Origin: Christiangramia sp. OXR-203
GTDB lineage: Bacteria; Bacteroidota; Bacteroidia; Flavobacteriales; Flavobacteriaceae
Length of the DNA: 64,000 nt
Direction: 5' to 3'
Assembly: GCF_034372165.1 (NCBI RefSeq)
Contig: NZ_CP139698.1
Span: 682,001-746,000, forward strand
Below, piece after piece: positions 17,620 through 26,024 of the stretch (position 1 is the stretch's first letter; each line of letters starts with the position of its first letter). The position numbers and the translations under genes were made by a program. The notes under the pieces were generated by a model that was given only the letters and a program-made list of their open reading frames with translations, made no database searches and was not told where the DNA came from.

Positions 17620-17901
17620 ATGCATATGTTACCATTATTTATTAGCGGAGCTGAAATAGGCTTTATTTTGTTCATCCTGGTGATGGTTTTTGGAGCTGAT
17701 AAAATTCCTGATATTGCCAAAGGGCTGGGTAAGGGAATGAAAGCGGTAAAAAACGCATCTAATGATATTAAAAGTGAAATTCAGCGAAGCGCTGAAAAAC
17801 AAGGCATAGATACAGACTTCACGAAAGACGTTCGGGGCGAGATTGACAAGGTTAAGGAGGATATCGATGATATCACAGGTTCTGTTCGTCGTAAGCTATA
17901 A
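17620..17901 (+). CDS. tatA: Sec-independent protein translocase TatA/E-type subunit
   Basis: Pore-forming subunit of the twin-arginine pathway for folded proteins. The 93-residue product has one N-terminal membrane helix (PLFISGAEIGFILFILVMVF), the invariant FGADKIPDIAKGLGKGMKAVK amphipathic helix, and a charged C-terminal tail. A -7-like TATATTTG ends at 17612, very close to the ATG at 17620, so translation may start at the second ATG (17626) instead. It is followed after ten bases by a PAP2 phosphatase. TatC is not in the window. Confidence 0.92.
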   Translation: MHMLPLFISGAEIGFILFILVMVFGADKIPDIAKGLGKGMKAVKNASNDIKSEIQRSAEKQGIDTDFTKDVRGEIDKVKEDIDDITGSVRRKL

Positions 17902-17911
17902 TATGTAATCG

Positions 17912-18469
17912 ATGTGGGACCAGATCGAAGAATGGGACAGGCAACTATTTGTATACCTGAACAACCTTGGAATAGAAAAGTATGATACTTTTTGGATCTT
18001 CGTTACCAATCCGGCACACTGGATCCCGGTTTTTATAGTTTTCTTTCTACTTTTCTTTATAGCATTTCACTGGAAAAAAGGACTTTTCACCAGTTTATTT
18101 CTACTACTAACTGTGGCTGTCACCTATGGTTTTACGAATCTGGTTAAAGCTCTGGCTGTGCGTAACAGGCCTAATAATACACCTGAATTAGCAGAACTTA
18201 TTAGAATATTACAGGAGCCAACCAATTATAGTTTCTTTTCTGGTCATGCTTCAACTTCTTTTGCTGCAACAACCTTTATTGTTCTCGCACTGAGCAAATG
18301 GAGTAAATGGATATATCTTGCTTATATCTGGCCATTCCTTTTCGTAATGAGCAGGATTTATGTGGGAGTTCATTTTCCAGGCGATATCATCGTAGGGATG
18401 ATCGTTGGAATAATAATGGCCTTTCTCTTCTTTAGTCTCTATAACCGAGCAGGAACCAGGATTTATTAG
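17912..18469 (+). CDS. PAP2-family membrane phosphatase
   Basis: An integral membrane phosphatase of 185 residues with about five membrane helices. The three PAP2 signature parts are visible: KALAVRNRPNN (KX6RP type), FFSGHAST (PSGH type), and SRIYVGVHFPGD (SRX5HX3D). Relatives dephosphorylate undecaprenyl pyrophosphate, phosphatidic acid or lipid A; which applies here cannot be told. It is the second gene after tatA and its stop abuts the stop of the convergent O-methyltransferase (no gap). Confidence 0.9.
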   Translation: MWDQIEEWDRQLFVYLNNLGIEKYDTFWIFVTNPAHWIPVFIVFFLLFFIAFHWKKGLFTSLFLLLTVAVTYGFTNLVKALAVRNRPNNTPELAELIRILQEPTNYSFFSGHASTSFAATTFIVLALSKWSKWIYLAYIWPFLFVMSRIYVGVHFPGDIIVGMIVGIIMAFLFFSLYNRAGTRIY

Positions 18470-19111
18470 CTATTTAACTCTTGAAAGTGTGAGACCGTCA
18501 CGAATTGGCAGGATCACAGTTTCTACCCGCGGATCCTCATTTAAGAGAGCATTGTATTCCAGTAGAGCCTTTGTAGAGAGGTCGTCTTTTTTAAGTTCTT
18601 CCACAACCTTACCACTCCATAGAACATTATCTGAAAGTATAATTCCACCGCTCTTCATTTTATCAATGATAAGCTCGAAATACTTCGGGTAGTTAGGTTT
18701 ATCGGCATCAATAAATACCAGATCAAAATTTTCTTCAATATTGGGAATGATCTCTGTGGCATCACCAATATGCTGTACGATTCTATCGCTATATGGCGAA
18801 GCCTGAAAATGTTTCTTCTGAAAGTCTTCCAGTTCTTCATTTATATCTATCGTATGCAAGATTCCATCCTCTTTAAGACCTTCAGCCAGGCAAAGGGCAG
18901 AATAACCTGTATATGTACCAATTTCCAGTATAGATCGAGGATTTTTCATTTTGGAAAGTAAACTTAAAACCCTGCCCTGGTAATGACCACTTAGCATTCT
19001 GGGCTGCATGACCTTCTGGTTGGTTTCGCGATTTAATTTTTCCAGATGTTGAGGTTCTGGTTGAGAATGTGCTACTATATACTCGTCTATATTTTCTGGT
19101 AGGAAATGCAT
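18470..19111 (-). CDS. SAM-dependent O-methyltransferase (caffeoyl-CoA/TrmR-like)
   Basis: A 213-residue class I methyltransferase. I start at ATG 19111 (MHFLPENIDEYIVAHSQPEP), because the longer frame adds 29 basic, non-conserved residues. SAM-binding motif I is LEIGTYTGYSALCLAEGL, the acidic residue after strand 2 is in HTIDINEE, and the metal/catalytic segment FIDADKPNYPKYFE is that of the Methyltransf_3 family. The family includes catechol-type O-methyltransferases and the tRNA wobble-uridine enzyme TrmR; the substrate is uncertain. It is divergent from kynU and separated by 92 bases. Confidence 0.88.
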   Translation of the reverse strand: MHFLPENIDEYIVAHSQPEPQHLEKLNRETNQKVMQPRMLSGHYQGRVLSLLSKMKNPRSILEIGTYTGYSALCLAEGLKEDGILHTIDINEELEDFQKKHFQASPYSDRIVQHIGDATEIIPNIEENFDLVFIDADKPNYPKYFELIIDKMKSGGIILSDNVLWSGKVVEELKKDDLSTKALLEYNALLNEDPRVETVILPIRDGLTLSRVK

Positions 19112-19203
19112 ATTCAAAATTTGGGTAAAAATATGGATTTTCTCTTTCCTGCGGGTCCCGAAGTATTGAAAACGAAATTGTATTTTTACAAAAAACACAA
19201 GTT

Positions 19204-20490
19204 ATGAAATTTGAAAATTCACTGGAATTTGCTCAGCGCCTGGATAAGGAAGATGAACTGGCAAATTACCGGAATGAATTTATCTTCCCGAAAATCAAAG
19301 GTAAGGACGCTATATATTTCGTCGGAAATTCATTGGGTCTGCAACCAAGATCTGCCAAAAAGTATGTAGATGATATCATGCAGGATTGGGCAGAACTGGG
19401 AGTTGAGGGTCATTTTAAAGCCGAAAAGCCCTGGTGGGATTACCACGAAAAATTTGCCGAAAAACTAGCTAAAGTAGTAGGTGCAAATCCTTCCGAAGTG
19501 ACCGTCATGAATACGCTTACGGTAAATCTTCACCTTTTGATGGTAAGTTTTTACAGACCTGAAGGAAAACGTTATAAGATCATTTGTGAAGAAAAAGCAT
19601 TTCCCAGCGATCAATATATGATCTCCAGCCAGGTTCGTTTTCATGGATTTGATCCTGAAGATGCCATCGTAGAGATCAAAAAGCGCGATGGAGAGCATAA
19701 TTTTAGAACAGAAGATATTCTTAGTAAAATTAATGAAGTAGGAGAGGAGTGTGCTCTTGTGCTTATTGGTGGAGTGAATTACTACACTGGTCAGGTCATG
19801 GACATGGATACTATCACTAAAGCAGGTCACAGAGTTGGAGCCTTCGTTGGTTGGGATCTAGCTCATGCAGCCGGAAATATAGAACTAAAACTCAGCGAAT
19901 GGAATGTAGACTTTGCTGCCTGGTGTAGTTATAAATATATGAATTCAGGCCCTGGAAATGCTTCAGGATGTTTTATAAACAAGAAGTATCATAACAAAAA
20001 AGATATTCCCAGATTTGAAGGTTGGTGGGGACATAATAAGGAACGCCGATTCTTAATGGAGCCAGAATTTCAACCGGAATCCAATGCAGATGCCTGGCAA
20101 ATTAGCAATGCACCGGTTCTTGCGCTTGCGCCTTATCTAGCGTCTCTGGAAATGTTCGCGGAGGTTGGAATGAATAGCTTGCTAAAGAAAAGAGACAAAA
20201 TTGTTGCATATCTTGAGTTCGTATTGCACGAAATAGACAAGGATGTAGACAGTACTTTTGAAATTATTACTCCTTCAGCACAGAAGGAAAGAGGAACCCA
20301 ACTTTCAGTTTTTCTGCACGGTGAAGGGAAAGAGATCTTTAATTATCTAATGGAGAATGGAGTGATGCTGGATTGGCGGGAGCCGAACGTGATCAGGCTG
20401 GCACCGGCACCATTTTATTGTTCTTATGAAGATATTTATAGATTTGGTCAGATCTTAAAAGAGGGAATACTCTCAAAAAATAAGTCATAA
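19204..20490 (+). CDS. kynU: Kynureninase
   Basis: PLP enzyme that splits 3-hydroxykynurenine (or kynurenine) to 3-hydroxyanthranilate (anthranilate) and alanine, in tryptophan breakdown and NAD synthesis from tryptophan. The 428-residue length fits. Visible elements are YFVGNSLGLQPRSAKKYV near the N-terminus, GWDLAHAAGN in the cofactor region, and WCSYKYMNSGPG with the Schiff-base lysine. The partner kmo lies 7 kb downstream on the same strand rather than adjacent. The last codons lie inside a long palindrome that also forms the terminator. Confidence 0.96.
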   Translation: MKFENSLEFAQRLDKEDELANYRNEFIFPKIKGKDAIYFVGNSLGLQPRSAKKYVDDIMQDWAELGVEGHFKAEKPWWDYHEKFAEKLAKVVGANPSEVTVMNTLTVNLHLLMVSFYRPEGKRYKIICEEKAFPSDQYMISSQVRFHGFDPEDAIVEIKKRDGEHNFRTEDILSKINEVGEECALVLIGGVNYYTGQVMDMDTITKAGHRVGAFVGWDLAHAAGNIELKLSEWNVDFAAWCSYKYMNSGPGNASGCFINKKYHNKKDIPRFEGWWGHNKERRFLMEPEFQPESNADAWQISNAPVLALAPYLASLEMFAEVGMNSLLKKRDKIVAYLEFVLHEIDKDVDSTFEIITPSAQKERGTQLSVFLHGEGKEIFNYLMENGVMLDWREPNVIRLAPAPFYCSYEDIYRFGQILKEGILSKNKS

Positions 20491-20532
20491 AAAAAGGAGG
20501 CATTTGCCTCCTTTTTTTATGACTTATTTTTT
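20475..20532. terminator. 27-bp-arm perfect palindrome, bidirectional terminator
   Basis: The two arms (20475-20501 and 20506-20532) are exact reverse complements with a four-base loop ATTT. The inner GGAGGC/GCCTCC stem with flanking A7/T7 is a standard terminator. The pairing then continues without mismatch through TAAGTCAT/ATGACTTA and another A6/T6. The left arm contains the last codons and stop of kynU; the right arm ends 2 bases before the stop of the convergent lipoprotein. Confidence 0.9.
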
Positions 20533-20533
20533 T

Positions 20534-21205
20534 CTATTCTACGGAAATGTCATCAAAGAATAATTCAAAACTATCATCCTTGGATTTATGCATAGTAGCA
20601 ATCTTGATTCCTTTAAAATCTTTATAGTCTTCCCAGGTTGTAGCCATTTCACGACCTCCATTTGAAGATTTGTAAACCCACTCGCGAATCATGAATTCAT
20701 CATCGAAATAGATGTCGTAGCTATCACCTGGAGTGTAACCACCATCTTCTGGGTAACTTACTGTAAGCATCTGCATTTCGTCTCCACTAATTGGTGCTGT
20801 TGCTTTCTTTGGTTCACTAAGATCTGCCAGTGACCACTTTAATTGAAAAGGAAACAATAACCAGTAGGAATCATTTACAAAACGCTGATCTATATATTTT
20901 TTATCATCAGCCAGGCTGTCTTTTCTGGTATAACTCATCACTGAGTCATTTTCGGTTAGACTAATCCTGTCTGTATCAACATTCCAGTTCCATCGTCTTT
21001 CAGATCTTATAGAATCGTCCGCTTTTACATTGAAGGTAAATTTGATCTTTTTAATACTATCAAATTCTTCAAAGCCATTGACCATCGCGATCTTTTCGTG
21101 AACTTCCAGGTTTGGATTGTCTTCAGGAGTTACCTCTTTCTTTTTGTCTTCATTGCAGGAGATAAGGGTAATTCCGGCAAGAAATGTAAGCAGTAGTTTT
21201 TTCAT
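20534..21205 (-). CDS. Lipoprotein of unknown function
   Basis: A 223-residue protein with a lipoprotein signal MKKLLLTFLAGITLISC. The mature part starts acidic and Lys-rich, then has alternating strands (KIKFTFNVKADDS, WNWNVDTDRISLTENDSV, YDIYFDDEFMIREWVYKSS). The run of long beta strands reminds of LolA/outer-membrane-lipoprotein-sorting folds that bind lipid, but no signature residue proves this. It lies 34 bases after the SDR gene on the same strand, so the two may be co-transcribed. Convergent with kynU. Confidence 0.75.
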   Translation of the reverse strand: MKKLLLTFLAGITLISCNEDKKKEVTPEDNPNLEVHEKIAMVNGFEEFDSIKKIKFTFNVKADDSIRSERRWNWNVDTDRISLTENDSVMSYTRKDSLADDKKYIDQRFVNDSYWLLFPFQLKWSLADLSEPKKATAPISGDEMQMLTVSYPEDGGYTPGDSYDIYFDDEFMIREWVYKSSNGGREMATTWEDYKDFKGIKIATMHKSKDDSFELFFDDISVE

Positions 21206-21239
21206 AGTTTTAGTTTTTTAAATATAGTTATTCTTTTGT

Positions 21240-21998
21240 TTATAGTGCGTTTATGCTCATTCCACCATCAGCAACAATGTTTTGTCCGGTTACAAATGAA
21301 GAAGCTGGCATCGCTAAAAATGCAACGATACTGGCTATCTCTTTTGCTTCGGCAACGCGCTTAAGCGGAGTTCTGGAAATAATAGATTTCATCTTTTCGT
21401 CGTTATGCAGGTAGCCTTCAGTTAGTGGTGTTTTCGTAAACCACGGTGAAACTGCGTTTACTCTTATCCCTTCTGAAGCCCATTCTACAGCAAGACTTCT
21501 GGTTTGCTGTAACAAACCTGCCTTGGACATCGCATAAGGAGTTCCTGTGCCTACATCCTGAAGTGCTGCGGAAGATGCTACATTGATGATCGTTGATCCA
21601 TCTGAAATTTTCAGAAGAGGAAATAGGAGTCGGCTGAGCGTAAAAGGAGCCACCAGATTGATGTCCAGAACTCTTTTGTACTCGTCTTCAGAATATTCAT
21701 GAGCCTTTTTTCGGATATTGATACCGGCATTATTTACAAGTACATCCAATCTGCGCCAGTTTTCAGAAATCCATTTTAGAACACTTTGAGAATCAGATAA
21801 TTTTGAAGCATCAGCGACCAGGCCTTTCACTTGATAGCCCTGATCTTTCAGTTCATATTCCAGATCATCCACTTCACTCGATGTTCTTGCAGTGAATAGT
21901 ACCTCTGCACCCAACTCCAGAAACTGTTCGACACACGCTTTTCCAATTCCTTTCGTTCCACCGGTTACCAATACCTTTTTTGATTCTAATCTCCACAT
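21240..21998 (-). CDS. SDR-family oxidoreductase
   Basis: A 252-residue classical short-chain dehydrogenase/reductase. The NAD(P) motif TGGTKGIG (about 13-20), the NNAG motif in VLVNNAGINIRKK, catalytic Ser in NVASSAA, YAMSK with catalytic Tyr and Lys, and the C-terminal GQNIVADGG are all present. The opening WRLESKKVLVTGGTKGIG resembles the tropinone-reductase-like group that prefers NADPH, and an Arg in TARTSSEV supports that. Substrate unknown. Its ATG lies 15 bases after a terminator for the small upstream gene. Confidence 0.9.
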   Translation of the reverse strand: MWRLESKKVLVTGGTKGIGKACVEQFLELGAEVLFTARTSSEVDDLEYELKDQGYQVKGLVADASKLSDSQSVLKWISENWRRLDVLVNNAGINIRKKAHEYSEDEYKRVLDINLVAPFTLSRLLFPLLKISDGSTIINVASSAALQDVGTGTPYAMSKAGLLQQTRSLAVEWASEGIRVNAVSPWFTKTPLTEGYLHNDEKMKSIISRTPLKRVAEAKEIASIVAFLAMPASSFVTGQNIVADGGMSINAL

Positions 21999-22013
21999 AT
22001 TTCGATTTTAAAC

Positions 22014-22041
22014 AAAAAACCCTTTGATCGCTCAAAGGGTT
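22014..22041 (-). terminator. Terminator after the small membrane protein gene
   Basis: Reading the minus strand, AACCCTTTG-AGCGAT-CAAAGGGTT forms a 9-bp perfect stem followed by a T-run. It separates the lmo0937-like gene from the SDR gene. Confidence 0.85.
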
Positions 22042-22061
22042 AGTATCAATTATATTAATTA

Positions 22062-22217
22062 TTATAGTTTACGTCCTGTAAGTAACTTGTACAGGATTAA
22101 TATTACAGCTACAACAATAAGGATATGTATAATGCTTCCTAGGTCTGGGAATGCAAAATATCCAATTAGCCAACCAATTACTAGTAATACGATAATAAGC
22201 CAAATTAAATCTCTCAT
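22062..22217 (-). CDS. Lmo0937-family small membrane protein
   Basis: A 51-residue protein starting MRDLIWLIIVLLVIGWLIG, with two hydrophobic stretches (about 4-22 and 29-43) separated by a short Phe/Pro/Asp/Gly turn, ending YKLLTGRKL. The two-helix layout with IIHILIVVAVI in the second helix matches the lmo0937 family, small membrane proteins often linked to envelope or stress conditions with no known mechanism. It has its own terminator and a 133-base upstream region in which I see no clear promoter. Confidence 0.8.
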   Translation of the reverse strand: MRDLIWLIIVLLVIGWLIGYFAFPDLGSIIHILIVVAVILILYKLLTGRKL

Positions 22218-22350
22218 AATGTTCTGGTTTTAGACTGGTTTTATCCTGCCTTTGGTTAATGATTCTTTAGGTGGTTTAATAATTCCAGAACTAAATTAGA
22301 CAAAGCCTTGATCCACTCGTTTTCATTTAACCTTGATTTAACTATAAGTA

Positions 22351-23898
22351 CTAAAAGCGTTCGGGATTTGAAATGATCTCTGCCGCGCGCTTCCTTATTT
22401 TTTGCATTTCTTCCGGAAGCTTCTTTTCCAGTAGGCTCATCATCATATTCATTCTCTGGTTTCCAGCAAAATGTTCCCGGTTGGAATCCAGAAAATTCCA
22501 ATAAAGACTGTTAAATGGACAGGCCTCATCTTCGGTCTTTTTGCTTACTTTATAGTGGCAATCCGTACAATAGTTGCTCATTTTATTAATGTAACTACCG
22601 CTGGAAACGTATGGTTTCGTTGCTACAATTCCACCATCTGCAAACTGGCTCATTCCACGAGTATTAGTGATCTCTACCCATTCAATGGCATCGATATAAA
22701 TTCCCAGATACCACTGGTCGACTTCGTCTGGGTGAGTTTCAGTTAACAAAGCATAATTACCAGTGATCATAAGTCGCTGGATGTGATGTGCATATGCGTT
22801 TTCCAGACTATTTTTGATCGCATGATGCAGGCAATTCATTTTGGTCTTTGCATCCCAGTAAAATTCAGCAAGTTTATTTTGATTTCGAAGTTTATTAGTA
22901 CGGCGATATCCCGGCATTTCTTTCCAGTAAATACCTCTCATATATTCTCTCCATCCCAGGATCTGCCGTATAAATCCTTCTACTTGAGAAATATCGATCT
23001 CGTCTTTGTGGTCGTAATAGTAATCCAGAACAGAGTTTATGACTTCTTTTGGACTCAGCATTTTTGTATTCATGCTGAAGGATAATCGCGAATGGAAAAG
23101 GTAAGCTTCATCGGTATGCAAAGCATCTTGGTAATCGCCAAAATGCACAAGAAGGTTTTTACAGAAATAATTTAGTACTGACAGTGAGTCTTCGCGAGTG
23201 GTTGGCCAGTTATAGTTTTTCGATTCAATAGATCCAAAAGTTTCTACACCGGCATTTTTAATTTCTTCAACTAGATCAGATACATCTTTACGGAAACCTC
23301 TTTCGTGGGGAATTTCAGGCTTGCCTTTCCATTTCTGCCGGTTACTCTTATCAAAATTCCATTTCCCTCCTTCAGGATCTTTAGCATTGATCATTAAAAT
23401 ATCGTTTTTCTTCCGCATATCGCGGTAGAAATATTCCATGGTCATTTGCTTCTTGCCTTTATAAAACTTTTCCAGGTCAGTACGGGTTGTGAAAAAATGT
23501 TCAGTATCAAAATTGCTAGTTTCGATCTCAAGATCTTCACACAAATTTCTCAGTTGCTCATCAAGACGATACTCATCTGGTAATTGATACTGAAAACTTT
23601 CAAAATCATGTTTATCGATCAGGTCTTTTATGTTCTTTTCAAGATTCTGAGTATTATCCTCATGATCGATCTCATAATAGATGACGCGGTGATCTCTCTC
23701 TTCCAGATAGCTGGCAAAATTTCGCATGCTACTAAAAAAACCTACGACCTTCTGTATATGATGTTTCACATAATCGGTTTCCTGTCGCATTTCCATAAAA
23801 AGATATGTCACGTCTTCAAGGTCGTCCTTGAACCAGCTATGTTGATGATTTAGTTGATCACCTAAAATAAGTCTCAGCGTTTTTTTTACTTCAGCCAT
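22351..23898 (-). CDS. FeS-type cryptochrome/photolyase (PhrB-like, (6-4) photolyase group)
   Basis: A 515-residue member of the iron-sulfur bacterial cryptochrome/photolyase family, which uses FAD and blue light, and in its characterised members repairs (6-4) photoproducts or senses light. The N-terminal ~130 residues (LRLILGDQLNHQHSWF) are the Rossmann antenna domain. The C-terminal half is the FAD domain. The four expected Fe4S4 cysteines are present: one in KMNCLHHAIK and three in YCTDCHYKVSKKTEDEACPF. It overlaps the DASH gene by 13 bases, so it is the last gene of a four-gene light/flavin operon. Confidence 0.93.
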   Translation of the reverse strand: MAEVKKTLRLILGDQLNHQHSWFKDDLEDVTYLFMEMRQETDYVKHHIQKVVGFFSSMRNFASYLEERDHRVIYYEIDHEDNTQNLEKNIKDLIDKHDFESFQYQLPDEYRLDEQLRNLCEDLEIETSNFDTEHFFTTRTDLEKFYKGKKQMTMEYFYRDMRKKNDILMINAKDPEGGKWNFDKSNRQKWKGKPEIPHERGFRKDVSDLVEEIKNAGVETFGSIESKNYNWPTTREDSLSVLNYFCKNLLVHFGDYQDALHTDEAYLFHSRLSFSMNTKMLSPKEVINSVLDYYYDHKDEIDISQVEGFIRQILGWREYMRGIYWKEMPGYRRTNKLRNQNKLAEFYWDAKTKMNCLHHAIKNSLENAYAHHIQRLMITGNYALLTETHPDEVDQWYLGIYIDAIEWVEITNTRGMSQFADGGIVATKPYVSSGSYINKMSNYCTDCHYKVSKKTEDEACPFNSLYWNFLDSNREHFAGNQRMNMMMSLLEKKLPEEMQKIRKRAAEIISNPERF

Positions 23899-25166
23899 AA
23901 ATTTTGATAGTCATTGTCGGGATCGTAGCGTTCTGCCTGACTTTTAATATTAAATTTTCTATCGCGAGGATCATTTCCAACTCCGCTATTATACATCCAG
24001 TTTCCCCAGTTGCTATGTACATCATAATCTATGAGCAAACTCTCAAAATATGCAGCGCCTTTTCGCCAGTCGTGTTTAAGTTCCTTCGCGAGATAACTAT
24101 TCACATTCTGTCTTCCGCGATTGCTCATAAAACCGGTATGGGCGATTTCCCGCATATTGGCATTGACAAAATTTTCTTTAGTATTTCCATCGATCCAGTT
24201 TCTGAAAGTTTCAGTATCATCATTCCATTCATGAGATTTTCCTCGAATTCCTTCTAGCTGAAAGATCTTGTTATCATGCTTAAGGGAAATATACTTAAAG
24301 AAGTCGCGCCATATGAGTTCAAAAACAAGCCAGTATGTACTCTGATTACTTTTAACTTCTTTTTCATATTGCTTGACCTTGAAATAGATCTGTCTGGGTG
24401 AAATGCTTCCATTGGCCAGCCATGCTGAGAGTTTAGAGCTGTAATCTGTGCCAGTCAAACCATTCCTGGTTTCTTTGTACGTTTCAAGGTTCCTTTGTTC
24501 AAAAAAGTACTGTTCAACTCTTTTTAAAGCTTCATCTTCTCCACCGCGAAATGGGAAGGCAGATCGCTCGTCGGTTTCAAATTCGGTAAAATCGAGGTCC
24601 TTTAAACTCGGTATTTTAGTGTCATTTTCAAACTCAAATGCTTCAAGTTTCGAATTGGTAAGTAATTCTCTGACTTCTGTTTTCTTCTCACACTTTTTTC
24701 TGAATTCAGTAAAGACCTTTGGAATATCATTTAAGGAATCATAAGGGATATCATCAGGATGAAATAAAAATTGCTGATAATGATCTTTAAATTCAATATC
24801 CGGGATAGATTCCTTCAGATTTCTTTCAACTTCCTTCTCTTCATCTGTCCACTCTTTCTGAAAGTAAATGGTATCTATCTGATGCTTTTTTACGAGTTCC
24901 GCGATTTTAACTTCCGGTTTATTCTGAAAAACAAAAAGTGGAATATGCATCTTCTGAATATTATTCCGCAGTTGATGAATAGTTTCTATCAGAAATTTTG
25001 CTCTGAATTTTCCTGTTTTTCGAAAGCCTATGTCCAGTTCTTTATAATGCATGGGATCGAAAAAGTACACAGCGATTACTCTATCGTGATTGTCTGTTGC
25101 TTTTGATAATCCCTCATGATCCTGCGTTCTAAGATCATTTCTAAACCAAATTAACCCTGTACTCAT
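23886..25166 (-). CDS. DASH-family cryptochrome
   Basis: A 426-residue flavoprotein starting [24 protein letters not shown] cryptochromes repair cyclobutane pyrimidine dimers mainly in single-stranded DNA using FAD and a folate antenna. The photolyase domain order is N-terminal Rossmann (1-~130), then the FAD domain with GLTGTDYSSKLSAWLANGSI and the TGFMSNRGRQNVNSYLAKEL, DYDVHSNWGNWMYNSGVGNDPRDRKFN segment typical of DASH. I place the start at 25166, where its ATG overlaps the TAA of the DUF2256 gene by one base; a start six codons upstream (25184) is also open. Confidence 0.94.
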   Translation of the reverse strand: MSTGLIWFRNDLRTQDHEGLSKATDNHDRVIAVYFFDPMHYKELDIGFRKTGKFRAKFLIETIHQLRNNIQKMHIPLFVFQNKPEVKIAELVKKHQIDTIYFQKEWTDEEKEVERNLKESIPDIEFKDHYQQFLFHPDDIPYDSLNDIPKVFTEFRKKCEKKTEVRELLTNSKLEAFEFENDTKIPSLKDLDFTEFETDERSAFPFRGGEDEALKRVEQYFFEQRNLETYKETRNGLTGTDYSSKLSAWLANGSISPRQIYFKVKQYEKEVKSNQSTYWLVFELIWRDFFKYISLKHDNKIFQLEGIRGKSHEWNDDTETFRNWIDGNTKENFVNANMREIAHTGFMSNRGRQNVNSYLAKELKHDWRKGAAYFESLLIDYDVHSNWGNWMYNSGVGNDPRDRKFNIKSQAERYDPDNDYQNLWLK

Positions 25167-25309
25167 TATTTGTTTTTTCTGCATTTATCACTGCAATAAC
25201 GTACCTGTTCCCAATCTTTCTCCCACTTCTTACGCCACGAGAAAGGACGTTCGCAAACCGGGCAGATCTTTTGAGGTAAATCAGATTTCTTAACCGTTTT
25301 ATTCGCCAT
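25166..25309 (-). CDS. DUF2256 small zinc-binding protein
   Basis: A 47-residue protein, [20 protein letters not shown] onward, with two CxxC-type pairs (CPVC at about 16-19 and CSDKC near the end), so probably a one-zinc fold. DUF2256 genes are typically found beside photolyase/cryptochrome genes, as here. The start 25309 lies 11 bases inside the end of the flavin reductase gene and the stop overlaps the DASH ATG by one base, which fits a tightly coupled operon. The longer frame that begins at 25399 lies wholly inside the reductase and is not credible. Confidence 0.85.
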   Translation of the reverse strand: MANKTVKKSDLPQKICPVCERPFSWRKKWEKDWEQVRYCSDKCRKNK

Positions 25310-25949
25310 CCTTACTAAAGAAAGATTTAACCTCCTGGCCCGGGCGGGCATAATGAAATCTGTCAAGCAGGCTTGGCAGGGAATAGCCATCCAGACCATT
25401 TACTGCTACTGTACCAGCGTCGTCCAATCTTAACCATCCATCTGGCATTTGAATACCCTCATCATAATAAATATGTTCAATGGATGCAACCATAAGTACA
25501 GTGTCATTTTCCTTGATATGATATTCATTGATATATTTACATCCTAGCTTTACTTCAGATTGCTTGACATATGGAGCGTTGAACCCATCGAGATATTCCT
25601 CATCCAGACCTGTTTTATTGAATTCTGAAATTTCCTCCTCATACTTTGCAGCAGTTTGATGAGCCTGCTCGATCATTTTATCCTTGATATGATTTACGGT
25701 GAAGTACTCAGTATCCCGAATGTTATTATAAGTATTTCGCGCAACACTCAGTGGCCTGGTCACGAACCCAAGCATTGCGGGATTGCTGCCAATATGAGTT
25801 ACCGAGCTAAATACGGCTACATTGGGATTCCCAGATTTAGATCTGGTAGCTATAAGATTCGCAGATTTATATCCTGTACAACTGTTTACAAGGTTAAGGC
25901 GATAGATTTTTTCCATTTCCTCAATGTCTGAGGCTTTGATATGTTTCAT
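25299..25949 (-). CDS. Flavin reductase-like FMN-binding split-barrel protein
   Basis: A 216-residue protein of the flavin reductase-like (FMN-binding split barrel) family. Recognisable features are [32 protein letters not shown] and [21 protein letters not shown], which include the FMN phosphate-binding region, and YFTVNHIK. It could reduce free flavin with NAD(P)H or act as a flavoprotein. It is the first gene of the operon reductase-DUF2256-DASH-photolyase, which suggests it serves the flavin state of the photolyases; this role is an inference. An intrinsic terminator hairpin ends exactly at its ATG. Confidence 0.82.
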   Translation of the reverse strand: MKHIKASDIEEMEKIYRLNLVNSCTGYKSANLIATRSKSGNPNVAVFSSVTHIGSNPAMLGFVTRPLSVARNTYNNIRDTEYFTVNHIKDKMIEQAHQTAAKYEEEISEFNKTGLDEEYLDGFNAPYVKQSEVKLGCKYINEYHIKENDTVLMVASIEHIYYDEGIQMPDGWLRLDDAGTVAVNGLDGYSLPSLLDRFHYARPGQEVKSFFSKDGE

Positions 25950-25978
25950 AAAAAAAGGTCAGTTTTTTAGACTGACCT
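25950..25978 (-). terminator. Terminator-like hairpin directly before the photolyase operon
   Basis: On the minus strand GGTCAGT-CTAAAAA-ACTGACC is followed by seven Ts that run straight into the ATG of the flavin reductase. It is 46 bases downstream of the stop of the 81-residue gene, so it could end that transcript. It occupies the place of the ribosome-binding region of the reductase gene. Confidence 0.75.
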
Positions 25979-26024
25979 CAAGTTATTGATTGCTTTACTA
26001 TAAAGCTGTTAATGGATTTTTAAA

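Noticed and set aside
22256-22501. 81-residue frame overlapping the photolyase 3' end
   Set aside because: Overlaps the conserved C-terminus of the photolyase in another phase with no homologous features.
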